Positions 35,619 through 45,065 of a stretch of DNA of 64,000 nt are shown here, piece by piece (position 1 is the stretch's first letter; every line of letters starts with the position of its first letter). A model generated the notes under the pieces. That model was given only the letters and a program-made list of their open reading frames with translations. It had not been told where the DNA came from and made no database searches. This DNA is from Porphyridium purpureum (taxonomy: Eukaryota > Rhodophyta > Bangiophyceae > Porphyridiales > Porphyridiaceae): positions 248,001 to 312,000 of the forward strand of contig VRMN01000002.1 of assembly GCA_008690995.1 (NCBI GenBank), in the 5' to 3' direction. A program made the position numbers and the translations under genes.

Positions 35619-36890
35619 ATGAGCCACATGGTCGGCTTTATCGCAAGCGGCGCGCTTCGTCCGGTGGTGCGGTCGCGGATAAGCTCAAATGCCGTCCGAG
35701 TGAGTCTGCAGGCATCGAGCCGCGCGCGCGCAAAGTGCGTGCGGTTTAGCGCGCATGAAACCGAAGCCCGCCAGCAAGACGCGCTGTTGCGGCGCACGGC
35801 CGCCGCGGTGCAGGAGCAGAGTGCCGGAGAAGGAAGCCGAATGGAGCTCCAGTACGGCGCGCGACTTCGTGAATACGAGACAGAATATCAAAAGCTACTG
35901 CAGATTGAAAACCCGGCCGAGAGGAAAACGCGCATCCGTGCGTACTCGCGCAGTCTTCCCTTGCCGATGGAAACCGACTGGGTGCTGGACATTATCTACG
36001 AAGACGCGCATTGCGTGGTCATTAACAAACCACAAGCTGTGAATATGCATCCGGCGCATCGTTGGTTGGGTGGCACGCTCCTGAATCGCGTCCTCGGCCA
36101 CGTCGCGTTCAGTGGACAGATGGCACAGCCCGTCGGACTCCTTTATCCGCACATGACACCGCCCGCGTACATTGTGCATCGTCTTGACAACGAAACAAGC
36201 GGCGTGGTTTTCTTTGCCAAGCAAAGGGAGGCGCTGCTGAAAATGCAGGAGGCATTCACGCAGCGCACCGTCCGCAAAAAATACCTCGCACTGGTCGAGC
36301 GCACGAGCGACACGTTTCCGCTGCCTGGTGATGGAGTGCGAGTGGTAGAAGGCTTCATGGATCGTGACGAAGACTGCCCGTGTGGCTTTAGGCGGAAAAT
36401 GGTCGATGAGGGACGCGGTAAAAGTAGCGTCACGCTCATCACGACCTTGGAAGTCGACCCGAGCCAGAGATTTGCCCTCGTGTGTGCGCAGCCCGTCACA
36501 GGACGAACCCACCAGATCCGCGTACATTGCGCGCATCTAGGCGGCCCAATTTTGAACGACTGGGCGTACGTTGCGCCGAATTCTGAGACGTGGAGCCAGT
36601 CACCCCCTTCCCAAGCAGACGGAGAAAACGTTGATCAGCTGTTGCGTCTTCACGCAGCGATATTGGAGCTGCCCTTCAGCACGCTCAAGCATTTTCCTTC
36701 GTGGAAAGCGCCATTTGTGGCTCGTCTTCCGCCTGCATTCGTGCTGCATGCCCAGCAGCTGGGCATCAGAGGTGTTGAGCGCCACCTCGCGCAACTCGCG
36801 GCTGAAAGTGACGGCGCGGCAAGCAAGCAAAGTAAGGATACACAGGACGGCACACAAACCAGCGCGGTTGCGACTTTATCACTTGACTAA
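35619..36890 (+). CDS. RluA-family pseudouridine synthase, organellar
   Basis: 423-residue enzyme that isomerises uridine in RNA. The catalytic motif is HRLDNETSG with Asp 190. Supporting motifs: EDAHCVVINKPQAVNMHP near 128-144, RTVRKKYLALVE, and GRTHQIRVHCAHLGGPILNDWAYV. The N-terminus (MSHMVGFIASGALRPVVRSRISS) is a plausible plastid or mitochondrial presequence; the upstream frame has no ATG. A basic/acidic extension before the domain and a Ser/Ala-rich tail lengthen it beyond bacterial RluA. Cys are clustered in the insertion DRDEDCPCGFRRK. Which rRNA or tRNA site it modifies cannot be read here. Confidence 0.9.
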   Translation: MSHMVGFIASGALRPVVRSRISSNAVRVSLQASSRARAKCVRFSAHETEARQQDALLRRTAAAVQEQSAGEGSRMELQYGARLREYETEYQKLLQIENPAERKTRIRAYSRSLPLPMETDWVLDIIYEDAHCVVINKPQAVNMHPAHRWLGGTLLNRVLGHVAFSGQMAQPVGLLYPHMTPPAYIVHRLDNETSGVVFFAKQREALLKMQEAFTQRTVRKKYLALVERTSDTFPLPGDGVRVVEGFMDRDEDCPCGFRRKMVDEGRGKSSVTLITTLEVDPSQRFALVCAQPVTGRTHQIRVHCAHLGGPILNDWAYVAPNSETWSQSPPSQADGENVDQLLRLHAAILELPFSTLKHFPSWKAPFVARLPPAFVLHAQQLGIRGVERHLAQLAAESDGAASKQSKDTQDGTQTSAVATLSLD

Positions 36891-37070
36891 AACGTGCAGC
36901 TAACTTTTACTCCCGAAGCATACATGGCGTACCGACCAGGTTGCGGCAGACGACATGGTCTTGTGCTCTCCGCTGAAGAAACGAGGGAACACGACGACAA
37001 GTCCGACGCGAAGCATGCACTGATGCTGACCACTAGTTGGCTGGCGAAGAAAAGACAGACAGCAGCACAA

Positions 37071-38129
37071 CTAGTGCACAACAGCCACCATGAAAAGCAA
37101 AAAGTTCTCCAGCACCGTGAGTGGCCACAAAAAGATGTTGAATGGGAACGGAACCGTAAACAAGTGGCTGAGCTGCCACCAAAATCCAAATCCAGCCAGC
37201 GCACCGGTTGCAACCATAAAAAGCACGCTCCCTGGACTCACTTTTTCCTTCTTGGCAAAGTTCTTGCGCGTCACGTATGCAATCAGGCCCGCCCAAAACA
37301 TCTCAGAGCCTCGCAAGCTCGAGTAGAATCCTTCAATTACTCTGAACACGAACGATGCAAGCAGCGCGCCAAGAACACGCCACGTCCAGCTCAATGCCTC
37401 CGGAATCCACTTTCGGTACTCCTTGGGACAAAGCCTCACAATGACATGCTCAAGCATGGGCGAAAGTGTACGGTCGAGCACGTCGCCGATCGTGGCGCCC
37501 AGAGCGATCATTTGGGCAAAGCGCGAGCGCAGTGTAGCGAGAACGGCCACGCATCCAGCCAGCAGACCATCCATGCCAAGCGAAAGCTCCTGAGGATCAC
37601 ACACTTTGAGGAAAAGCTGAATCTTCCTCGTCATCAGCTCACGCTTCGAGATCTGCAGAACGTCCGGAATCCCGTCCGCATTCTCATCGAGCGTCTGGTC
37701 CTCCTTATGCGCGGCGTAAAATTCGGTGACGTTCTCCCAGATGAGGCCCCACGACTCCTTGATGCGCGAAAAGCCAAAGAGGCGGAATGCCTCGAGCGCC
37801 GCGAGGCACAGCATGAACGTGCCTCCGAAAAAGCACAGCAGCAGACCGTAGATCATGGGCATCCACTCTTCCGGGTGCCAGGGCTTGATAAACACATACG
37901 CCTTGTGAATGTAGTGAAACAGCTTGCCCAGCAGAGGCCCCACGACGTCCAGCACCTTGCCGAGGAACAGAAACAGCGGCATCAGCTTGGTGAGCGTTTC
38001 CTGCAGCGGGCCGAGCGGCGCGTCATCGTCCACCACTAAATTCGGGTCCTCTGGGTCCTCCTTTCCGCGTGCAGCCGCATCGTACGGTTGCGCTTGGCCA
38101 TCATCAATCAGCCTCGCCACCTCTGCCAT
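37071..38129 (-). CDS. Multispanning membrane protein of unknown function
   Basis: 352 residues, no named family recognised. Membrane segments: PLFLFLGKVLDVVGPLLGKL, MPMIYGLLLCFFGGTFMLCLAAL, GLLAGCVAVLATL, WRVLGALLASFVFRVI, AGLIAYVT and the C-terminal VLFMVATGALAGFGFWW plus FNIFLWPLTVLENFLLFMVAVV. Between helices 2 and 3 is a soluble loop DENADGIPDVLQISKRELMTRK with a D-x-N-x-D-G calcium-loop-like motif. Conserved-looking aromatic clusters (FIKPWHPEEWMP; YRKWIPEALSWTW) suggest a real, old family. The ATG at 38129 follows a TC-rich leader. A calcium-sensitive channel or transporter would be a guess. Confidence 0.7.
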   Translation of the reverse strand: MAEVARLIDDGQAQPYDAAARGKEDPEDPNLVVDDDAPLGPLQETLTKLMPLFLFLGKVLDVVGPLLGKLFHYIHKAYVFIKPWHPEEWMPMIYGLLLCFFGGTFMLCLAALEAFRLFGFSRIKESWGLIWENVTEFYAAHKEDQTLDENADGIPDVLQISKRELMTRKIQLFLKVCDPQELSLGMDGLLAGCVAVLATLRSRFAQMIALGATIGDVLDRTLSPMLEHVIVRLCPKEYRKWIPEALSWTWRVLGALLASFVFRVIEGFYSSLRGSEMFWAGLIAYVTRKNFAKKEKVSPGSVLFMVATGALAGFGFWWQLSHLFTVPFPFNIFLWPLTVLENFLLFMVAVVH

Positions 38130-38491
38130 CCTCCTCTTCCATGCACCTCTCTCTCTCACTCTCTGCCCAACTCACGCCCCAATCTCTCCTCCACCTGCTC
38201 TGCTCCGGTTGAGCCAACTCTGAATCTCCTCGTTTTTTCCTTCTAAAATGGTATCATTTTTATATGCGATCGAACACGGCTTAACTGCCAAATTCCGGCA
38301 ACGGACAGACGATGATTTTGACGAGGTGAGGCTCTGCCGAATCCCAGGACCTGTCTCTACAAGCTCGTACGTACACACACACACACACACACGCGGTATC
38401 GTCTTCGCATGACTTCACAATCTCCTTGAATGCGTTCATGTCTTTACTGAATGTATTTATACGCTGGCTTTGCTGACGCCGGAGACCATGT
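38130..38491. other. Intergenic region with CA repeat
   Basis: Holds the leader/promoter of the multispanning gene (TCTC-rich 38145-38165) and the 3' end of the coiled-coil gene. A (CA)n run lies at 38372-38392. No further gene was seen. Confidence 0.5.
38372..38392. repeat. (CA)n microsatellite
   Basis: About ten CA units within the 3' region of the coiled-coil gene. Confidence 0.9.
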
Positions 38492-40792
38492 TCAGATCGT
38501 GGCGTTCCGCATGACCTGAGCCGCGCGCTCGAGGCTCTCAATGAACGATACGTGCACCGCACTCTCGTGCAACGCGAGCCGGTCGACTTCTGCACGCCGG
38601 TGAGCTGCAATGCGTTCCAGTCCACACGCAAACTCCTCGCGCTCTGCGCGAGCACATTCGAGCGCACGTTGGTCGCGCGCAGCGAGGCTCGCTTGGCATG
38701 CGACCAGGCGCCTCAGGTGCTCGTACTCGGCATCCCCGGCTTGTCCGAGCTCCTGCAATTTGGCCACGACAACTTGCATCTGCTTTTCGTACTGCTCGTG
38801 CATGCGGGCGATCTTCGCCTTGTACTTCTCCGCGCGCTGTGTGCCAGTGCGCGCCTTGGCCTTCCAGTTTTCAAGGTCCGTGCATGTTTGCAAAAGTTCA
38901 TTTTGTAATTGCTGCACCGCGATCGATTGCTCATTCACTGCGCGTTGCGCAAGCTCGTTCGCAGCCGACCTCTCCATCAGCTCTTGAGTTTTAGAGTCGA
39001 GCTGCAGCTCCACATCTCGCGTCAACGTTTCCAAGCGCCTCACCTCCCTCGTCAGTGTCTCTGCCTTTTGAGACAAGTCGTCAGTAATCGCTTCCCATTC
39101 GCGCTTCTGCGTCGCCAAGGCGTGCCGCAGAGATTCACCTGCCGACTCTGCCGACTCAGCGCGCTGCTCCATCTCCGCCAGACAGCGCTCTTTATCACGA
39201 AATACAGATTCTTTCTGTTCCTTTTCATCAAGCATCCGCTCAGAACTTTCCAGCTTGGCACTCAGAAGACGGACTTGCTGAGCCAAATCACCGGCTCTCG
39301 CGTCCCATTCGGATTTCTCGGTCCCGTGGGCAAGCTCCTGCGCCGCACGTTCGCGCTGATGCTCACACGTGAGTTCCTCCAACTTTGCATAGAGCGCGTG
39401 GACCTTGTCCAATTCGGAGCGCCACAGATCACGCATTTGCATCAAGTGACGCCGCATGAAAATCACCTGTAGTTTCGCGCCTTCGACGCTGTCCGAGCGC
39501 ACAGCAGAGCCAGGCGACTCTGTCATAAGAGCTTCACTAAATACACTTTCCAGGTCACTGGTCGAGGCGCCATCGTCTGGAACGCAGGCAAGCACACTGT
39601 CGTATGCTTTCACAATGGCCCCAATCTCGCTTTGACGCAACGCGCGCCCGCGCAAAACATGTTCCAATGCCGTCTCGCTGGTTTGCTTTCCGAGCGGCTG
39701 CTCAGACAGTGCGCTATCCGCCTCGTCAAAACGAAGCCGCACTTTCGTGGCCTCATGATCGAGCGAACGCATGGCGTCCGTGAAAAATTGGGTCTGTAAG
39801 ACTGACGAAGGACTGCTTTCAGCACTCCTGGAGCCGGCCACTAAAGCCTGTGCCTGTGGCACGCACAGTCCGCGAATGCGATCCTCAAGGCGAGAAACTT
39901 GCTCGCGATGTGCGACGCGCTCGGCCTCCAGAGTTTCATGCGCGCGGTCGGCTTCTTCCTTCTTCTCGCGCGTGGCAGCCTGAAGCTGTGCCTCGAGGTC
40001 CCGCTTCTCTGCAATAAGAGCGATTTGGACGGCCTGCTGCTGCCTCGACAGCGCCTCCAGTTCTTTCACGCGCGCGTCGGTCGCTGGCCGATCAACGCCG
40101 GACTGCAGCCTTTGCACGATGCACTGCATCTGCTTCTGGAGTAATTCTTCTGCCCGCTCGTCGTACGACAAACCGGCGTCGTCAATTTGCGACCCTGAAG
40201 CGTCTGACTCGTACTCCGGCAGCTGGAGCAACGAGAAAATGGTATCACATTGTGTGCGAAAGTGCTGAGTAAGCTGGCCGAATCGATATGCCTGATCACT
40301 GAGCATGATATCCGCGTCTTCCTTTTCTGAGCGCAAGCGCAAGATTTCGCAACTAAGCGCTTCCACCGCATCCATAACATGAGGCTCCGATGCAAGCTCT
40401 GCGGAAGGGCCATCATCTTCGGCATCAAGTTGCGCAGGTTCACCGTTTTCACCATCCGATACTGAAAGCTCTACATCCTCATCCACCATCGTCGCCACTG
40501 CCGGCTCTGGGTTGACCTCGTCGCTGTCGCACACACGCTCGTCGTCCTCATACAGCGGCACTGTGCCAACGCCGTGCTGGACAGAGCCCTGCTCGTCCAC
40601 ACACGAAGCCGGAGAAAGAACTGCTGGAGACGGTGTCCAGGTGTGCTTTCGGTTCTTCGTCTCATCAAACACAACACGCGTGGGAGTTATCGGGGCAACG
40701 AACTGCCTCTCATCTGCGCGCTTAACACCTTGCTCCGGATGATACAGCTCCCACTCAAACGCAGACATTGTTCTGCTTGTCTCAGTCACCAT
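38492..40792 (-). CDS. Large coiled-coil protein, unrecognised
   Basis: 766 residues. The N-terminal third is acidic and disordered-looking (DEDVELSVSDGENGEP; AEDDGPSAEL). From about residue 120 to the end it is nearly continuous heptad-patterned coiled coil: LQSGVDRPATDARVKELEAL, EKRDLEAQLQAATREKKEEA, QVRLLSAKLESSERMLDEKE, AETLTREVRRLETLTRDVEL. No motor, kinase or membrane domain is visible. It resembles centrosomal, Golgi or cytoskeletal scaffold proteins in build, but no homologue is claimed. Start is uncertain: ATGs at 40792 (MVTETSRTMSAF) and 40768 (MSAFEWELYHPEQG) are both possible. An opposite-strand frame exists only as its shadow. Confidence 0.8.
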   Translation of the reverse strand: MVTETSRTMSAFEWELYHPEQGVKRADERQFVAPITPTRVVFDETKNRKHTWTPSPAVLSPASCVDEQGSVQHGVGTVPLYEDDERVCDSDEVNPEPAVATMVDEDVELSVSDGENGEPAQLDAEDDGPSAELASEPHVMDAVEALSCEILRLRSEKEDADIMLSDQAYRFGQLTQHFRTQCDTIFSLLQLPEYESDASGSQIDDAGLSYDERAEELLQKQMQCIVQRLQSGVDRPATDARVKELEALSRQQQAVQIALIAEKRDLEAQLQAATREKKEEADRAHETLEAERVAHREQVSRLEDRIRGLCVPQAQALVAGSRSAESSPSSVLQTQFFTDAMRSLDHEATKVRLRFDEADSALSEQPLGKQTSETALEHVLRGRALRQSEIGAIVKAYDSVLACVPDDGASTSDLESVFSEALMTESPGSAVRSDSVEGAKLQVIFMRRHLMQMRDLWRSELDKVHALYAKLEELTCEHQRERAAQELAHGTEKSEWDARAGDLAQQVRLLSAKLESSERMLDEKEQKESVFRDKERCLAEMEQRAESAESAGESLRHALATQKREWEAITDDLSQKAETLTREVRRLETLTRDVELQLDSKTQELMERSAANELAQRAVNEQSIAVQQLQNELLQTCTDLENWKAKARTGTQRAEKYKAKIARMHEQYEKQMQVVVAKLQELGQAGDAEYEHLRRLVACQASLAARDQRALECARAEREEFACGLERIAAHRRAEVDRLALHESAVHVSFIESLERAAQVMRNATI

Positions 40793-41022
40793 GCGCGCAC
40801 ACACACACTCTCTCACACACTTACACATACACACAACGAACAAACACGCAGAGCTCGGACTGCGCTCGACACCTGCTTATCCTCGACAGCCACGAATCGT
40901 CCACGCCCTTGTCCACCATGCCGCGCCTTGCTCCGTCTCGTGGCGTCCTTCCCCAGTCGTCTGCGGCTCGACCTTTTTCAAATTTTCAAAAATGGTCAAG
41001 CCGCATCACAGCACAAAGCACA

Positions 41023-41029
41023 ACTGTAC
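41023..41029 (-). promoter_or_regulatory. GTACAGT element upstream of the coiled-coil gene
   Basis: actgtac on the plus strand, GTACAGT on the sense strand of the gene, followed by a CACTGAAC word at 41031-41038. Confidence 0.35.
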
Positions 41030-41109
41030 CCACTGAACCGCCAGCCGTATCCGTTAATTAAGATAAAAAAGTGATTAAAATAAAGTTAAACAAGTTTGCG
41101 CAAACCACG

Positions 41110-41470
41110 CTAGTCCGTGTCAAACGCGGCGTGGAGTAGCGTGACTGCTTCTTCCAAAGAGCCTGCTGCAGAAGTAGGCGTGTAGCCAGCGGTTTGCGCG
41201 ACAGCAAAGCGCACTCGACTATCAAACGAGGCAACCGTCAATGCGGTCAGCTAGAAGGCGCGCACGGTTGTCGTTATCGTTGTCGGCGGCACGCACATTC
41301 GCACTCAACTCGAAGCACGACGGAGGCATCTTCTGCGCGAAATCAGACGAGCGCGCATGCACGCGCGACACGGCAATGCCGACGCCGATGGAGCACGCTC
41401 CTCATCGCCAACCCCAGTAACACATGAACCACGCAGCCTGTTGCTGATGACTTGCCGGGCTAAGCGACAT
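41110..41470 (-). CDS. Cryptic small gene candidate, frame-interrupted
   Basis: Three open minus-strand segments follow one another. 41470-41405 encodes MSLSPASHQQQAAWFMCYWG... to a TGA. In the same frame, 41401-41225 encodes a globular-looking stretch (ACSIGVGIAVSRVHARSSDF, KMPPSCFELSANVRAADNDN, RARLLADRIDGCLV) to TGA-TAG. One base shifted, a segment ending at 41110 encodes SFDSRVRFAVAQTAG and GSLEEAVTLLHAAFDTD. Composition is protein-like and unlike the neighbouring low-complexity DNA. A small intron, a programmed shift at GTT-TGA, a recent pseudogene or a sequence error could explain the breaks. GTACAGT words lie upstream on its strand (41503). No family recognised. Confidence 0.3.
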
Positions 41471-41502
41471 CTCCACCCGCCAGCCGGTCCAGTGAGTGTA
41501 TC

Positions 41503-41572
41503 ACTGTACCTCTGAACTGAACCGTTGCGAGCGATTATGGAGGTACAGCGTCTCCTCAAGAGGGTGTACAGT
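41503..41572. promoter_or_regulatory. GTACAGT cluster in the SSADH upstream region
   Basis: actgtac at 41503-41509 faces gtacag at 41543-41548 and gtacagt at 41566-41572, with AACCCTA at 41576 and 41595 just after. Copies are oriented toward genes on both sides. Confidence 0.4.
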
Positions 41573-41680
41573 ATTAACCCTAGACGGGCAGGAACCCTAG
41601 CGTCTGCGGGAGGTGGCGCCTGTCGAGAGAATCTGAGCGCTGAAGAATATGGACGTGTGTGTGTGTGTGAGGCGTGTGGG

Positions 41681-41681
41681 G

Positions 41682-41708
<27 letters not shown>
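41681..41708. repeat. (GA)n microsatellite
   Basis: About 14 GA units in the leader of the SSADH gene, 30 bp before its start codon. Confidence 0.9.
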
Positions 41709-41712
<4 letters not shown>

Positions 41713-41739
41713 GACTCGCTTAAGCGGGCAGTTGGATGG

Positions 41740-43443
41740 ATGGGTTTGGGATCGGCGATGCGCCCACCGGCTAGCGTGCATGTGTTCTCAAAGTGGATGC
41801 GGTCGTGGTGCGTGCGCGCGGCAAAGCAGCTGGTGAAGGGCGGAGAAGGCACAGGGGGATTCCCCGCCGCGCCAAGTCGGGTTCGCACCGTGTCGGTGTC
41901 GGCGCGCAAGATGATGGGTGCGGTGGGTGAGCAAGCATCGCTGGGTCTGGAGGACGCGTCGTTGGTCAAGCCGGGCTCGTTGATCGCGGGAAGGTACGCT
42001 TGTGTCGGCGGAGCAGACGGGTCAGCGGAGGAGACGCTTGTCGTGCGCAACCCAGCGACAAGTGCCGCGTTGCAGACGCTGCATTCGGCGTCGCGGCGTG
42101 ACGCCGTGCGCGCAATTGAGAGCGCGCACGCCGCATTCCTGCAGTGGAGGCATTCGGCGCCCAGCGAGCGATATGACTTGCTGCAAAGGTGGGCCGCGCA
42201 AATTGACGGTCATGAGAAGGATCTGGCACGCCTGCTCACCTTGGAGAACGGTAAGCCGTACGCAGAGGCATTGGGCGAGATTCGATACGGCAACGCATAC
42301 GTCAAATGGTTTGCCGAGGAGGCCGTTCGCATGTACGGCGACCACACCATGAATACACGCGACTCTCGTGGGTTGGTGATTCGGCAGCCCGTCGGCGTGG
42401 CGGCCGCCATCACGCCCTGGAACTTTCCGTGTGCAATGGTCACACGCAAAGTGGCGCCCGCTATTGCAGCCGGTTGCGCGGTGGTGCTCAAGCCGGCTGA
42501 GCTCACGCCGCTAACCGCACTGGCACTCGCGGAGCTTGCAAAACGCGCAGGAGCCCCGGACGGTCTCTTCAATGTCCTGGTCGCGGCCTCCCCCAAGGCC
42601 GTCGGTGAGGAGCTCTGCACGAATCCTTTGGTGCGCAAAGTGTCATTTACAGGCTCCACGCCCGTCGGGAAGCAGCTGCTGAGCTGGTGCAGCTCCACAG
42701 TCAAACGCACGAGCATGGAGCTCGGCGGACTGGCGGCGTTTATTGTGATGGACGACGCGTGCATTGACACTGCTGTCGCCGCGCTCATGCAGAATAAGTT
42801 TCGTAATGCGGGTCAGACATGCGTGTGTGCCAATCGCATCTATGTGCAGCAGGGCGTGTACGACGAGTTTGTGCATAAAGTTGCAGAAAAAGTCAAGGCG
42901 CTTGTGGTTGGAGACGGACTTGTCGAAACATCGAGCATTGGTCCTCTTATCAACGCCGCCGCCGTTGCCAAAGCGAATGACCACGTACGTGACGCCGAGG
43001 CAAAGGGTGCAAAAATTGTTGCGCGTGCGCCCTTCAATGCACCCGCCGAGTTGGCCAGCGGACACTTTTTCGCACCATGTGTGTTGAGAGACGCCACAGA
43101 TGAAATGAAGGTATCATTTGAAGAGACATTCGGACCCGTGGCGCCGATCTTTGCGTTTCGCACGGAAGAGGAGGTGCTCGCGCGCGCCAATGCGAGTCCC
43201 TTTGGTTTGTCAAGCTACTTGTTTACGCGCGATATTGGCCGAATCACGAGACTGAGTGAAGGGCTCGAGTGTGGTATTGTCGGCGTGAACCAAGGCGCCA
43301 TCTCGGACGCGCGCATGCCCTTCGGAGGCGTGAAGGAGTCAGGCATGGGTAAGGAAGGTGGCCGGTATGGCCTGGAAGATTACACTATCCGCAAATACAT
43401 TCTGATAGGCGCCTTGAATGACCCACCGGCCGTGTGTAGATGA
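41740..43443 (+). CDS. Succinate-semialdehyde dehydrogenase (ALDH5 type)
   Basis: 567-residue NAD(P)-dependent aldehyde dehydrogenase that oxidises succinate semialdehyde to succinate (GABA shunt). The Rossmann region has TPWNFPCAMVTRKVAPAIAAGC and VVLKPAELTPLTAL; FTGSTPVGKQLL is the coenzyme turn. The catalytic Glu is in MELGG (327). The catalytic Cys lies in GQTCVCANR (361); the second Cys two residues on (363) makes the CVC redox pair known from human SSADH. The ELGG motif continues LAAFIV instead of the usual NAPFIV. The start at 41740 gives about 60 residues with Arg/Ser/Lys and no acids until residue 36, as in a mitochondrial presequence; 41758 is an alternative ATG. Confidence 0.92.
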   Translation: MGLGSAMRPPASVHVFSKWMRSWCVRAAKQLVKGGEGTGGFPAAPSRVRTVSVSARKMMGAVGEQASLGLEDASLVKPGSLIAGRYACVGGADGSAEETLVVRNPATSAALQTLHSASRRDAVRAIESAHAAFLQWRHSAPSERYDLLQRWAAQIDGHEKDLARLLTLENGKPYAEALGEIRYGNAYVKWFAEEAVRMYGDHTMNTRDSRGLVIRQPVGVAAAITPWNFPCAMVTRKVAPAIAAGCAVVLKPAELTPLTALALAELAKRAGAPDGLFNVLVAASPKAVGEELCTNPLVRKVSFTGSTPVGKQLLSWCSSTVKRTSMELGGLAAFIVMDDACIDTAVAALMQNKFRNAGQTCVCANRIYVQQGVYDEFVHKVAEKVKALVVGDGLVETSSIGPLINAAAVAKANDHVRDAEAKGAKIVARAPFNAPAELASGHFFAPCVLRDATDEMKVSFEETFGPVAPIFAFRTEEEVLARANASPFGLSSYLFTRDIGRITRLSEGLECGIVGVNQGAISDARMPFGGVKESGMGKEGGRYGLEDYTIRKYILIGALNDPPAVCR

Positions 43444-43786
43444 AAGACACAAAAGAAAAAGAAGAATAAGAAAAGAAAACCAATGGAACCTGTTCGTCTC
43501 TAATTGATTCCTTTGCTCTCCTTCCCAGCGTCGCTAGGAACAGAAGCAGCAGAGGAAGGTGCCAAGAAGAAAAAAAAACAACAGGAAAACAGAACACGAG
43601 TAGAAGAAACATGTCGTAATATTCAAGCACACGACGTGCGCCGCGAGCATGGCTGTTCCTCTCGTACGGTATCTAGAGGCACACGTCGCCGCTTAATGTG
43701 TGCCGGGCAATATGCATTGTGATTATCATCGGTACTGCCCTAGGTATCGATGTCCATGATTTACACATCATCAGTATCGGCCATCT

Positions 43787-44215
43787 CTACTCCTTTTTGT
43801 GACCAGGAAGACCCAACAATGGTGCACCATCTGGTCCCGTAACATTCATGGCCTTCATGAGGCCCGTGCGCTCATCCACGGCCACAACGAACTCCACTTT
43901 TTCATTTTCGCGGAGAGCTCGAAAGCCGTCGTACTTTAGCTGGGACTGGTGCACGAAGACTTCGAGCTTTGTTTGCGAGCATGTGACGTAGCCATAGCCC
44001 CTCTTTTTGTCGAACCACTTGCATCTGCCCGACCTTTTCGCGCCGACGGGAACATCCGTGGCCTCCGGCACGGACTGGTCATCGGAGTCGTCAGTCGCGT
44101 TGGTTGCAAAGTGTCTGTTGATTCTTCCAAGACCGCCTTTCTCCCACGGTCCCCCTGCTCCCCTGCGAGCGGAAATCCTCCACAGGTTGGCTATCGTGGC
44201 CGAAGAGATCGCCAT
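43787..44215 (-). CDS. Cold-shock-domain protein 1, mitochondrial type
   Basis: 142 residues. The cold-shock domain covers about 60-135: GRCKWFDKKRGYGYVTC (RNP1-like, KGYGFI replaced by RGYGYV) and LEVFVHQSQLKYDGFRAL (RNP2-like FVHQS), then NEKVEFVVAVDERTGLMKAMNVTGP. The N-terminus (MAISSATIANLWRISARRGAG) is an amphipathic basic presequence ending near RHFATNATDD, like a matrix-processing site. It lacks the Gly-rich tail of its two neighbours and is the most diverged of the three. Single-stranded RNA/DNA binding is the family role; organelle RNA chaperone is inferred. Confidence 0.88.
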   Translation of the reverse strand: MAISSATIANLWRISARRGAGGPWEKGGLGRINRHFATNATDDSDDQSVPEATDVPVGAKRSGRCKWFDKKRGYGYVTCSQTKLEVFVHQSQLKYDGFRALRENEKVEFVVAVDERTGLMKAMNVTGPDGAPLLGLPGHKKE

Positions 44216-44588
44216 TTCAATGCTGCCCGCTTGTCCGGTGTTTCCCCCTCCGCGCGTTGCGTTTCCTTCGCACCGTGGTCTTTCGCCCGCCAGTTACCAA
44301 TGCGATGCACGGGCGGCTTGCCTACCCCACGCAACTTGACAGAGATCCTGAGGACGTTGCGCGCCAGCACACTTGAGTACTCTTTCTCTCACTTTGCCAA
44401 GCCTCCACTTACGGCGAGTATCCGCACTAAAATTTGTCAATGATTTATTTCTCGGACTCAAACTATCATTTTCAATGCGTCGTCACTTCCCATCGAGCCG
44501 GCCACTGCTCCGATGCATGCCCTCATCCTCACAGCGGCCAGCGTGTATGCATTCTCCTCACGCGTGTGCCCCTCGGGCGGAAAACGCC
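44216..44588. other. Intergenic region between cold-shock genes 1 and 2
   Basis: A 373-bp region holding the promoter of gene 1 and 3' end of gene 2. No gene or clear TATA box was seen. Confidence 0.5.
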
Positions 44589-45065
44589 CTAATATCCATC
44601 GTCCCGACCCCGACCATAGTCGTTGCCGCCGCCGCGGTCGTTGAACCCTCCCGACCCATAGTTGCTCGAGTTCGACTGCCGAGGCTGACCCTGCACAGGC
44701 GCGCCGTTCGGCCCAGTGACATTGATGGCCTTCAATTTGCCGCTGCGATCATCCACCATGACGGTGAACTCGACGGCCTCCCCCTCGGCGAGCGATCTGA
44801 ACCCCTCGGCGTGGATCGAGGACTGGTGCACAAAAACGTCCGACCCGTCTGACGCGGTGATGAATCCGTAGCCTTTCTCATTGTTGAACCACTTGCACTC
44901 GCCGGTCTTGATTGCGCCGGATGCCTCGGTGGCGAAGCGCGCCACGCGCATGCCCAGCGCGCGGACCATGCTGCTGCTGCGGCTCACGCTGCTGCTCTCC
45001 CACGCGCCAGAACAACTGCGCGCCGAGCGCCACAGACTTGCAAATCTGCCCTGTACAGCCGACAT
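44589..45065 (-). CDS. Cold-shock-domain protein 2, mitochondrial type
   Basis: 158 residues. Presequence [20 protein letters not shown] to about residue 47, with [12 protein letters not shown] giving a typical R-x-F-A cleavage context. The cold-shock domain (50-118) has complete RNP1 (KGYGFI) and RNP2 (VFVHQ) motifs: [52 protein letters not shown]. The tail is Gly/Asn/Arg/Tyr-rich ([15 protein letters not shown]), as in plant CSD/GRP proteins. About 80% like gene 3 over the domain, so a local tandem duplicate. Paralogue of gene 1 too, but older. Confidence 0.93.
   Translation of the reverse strand: MSAVQGRFASLWRSARSCSGAWESSSVSRSSSMVRALGMRVARFATEASGAIKTGECKWFNNEKGYGFITASDGSDVFVHQSSIHAEGFRSLAEGEAVEFTVMVDDRSGKLKAINVTGPNGAPVQGQPRQSNSSNYGSGGFNDRGGGNDYGRGRDDGY

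Noticed and set aside
36894-38039. 381-codon plus-strand frame opposite the multispanning protein
   Set aside because: Antisense to well-formed membrane helices; no motif.
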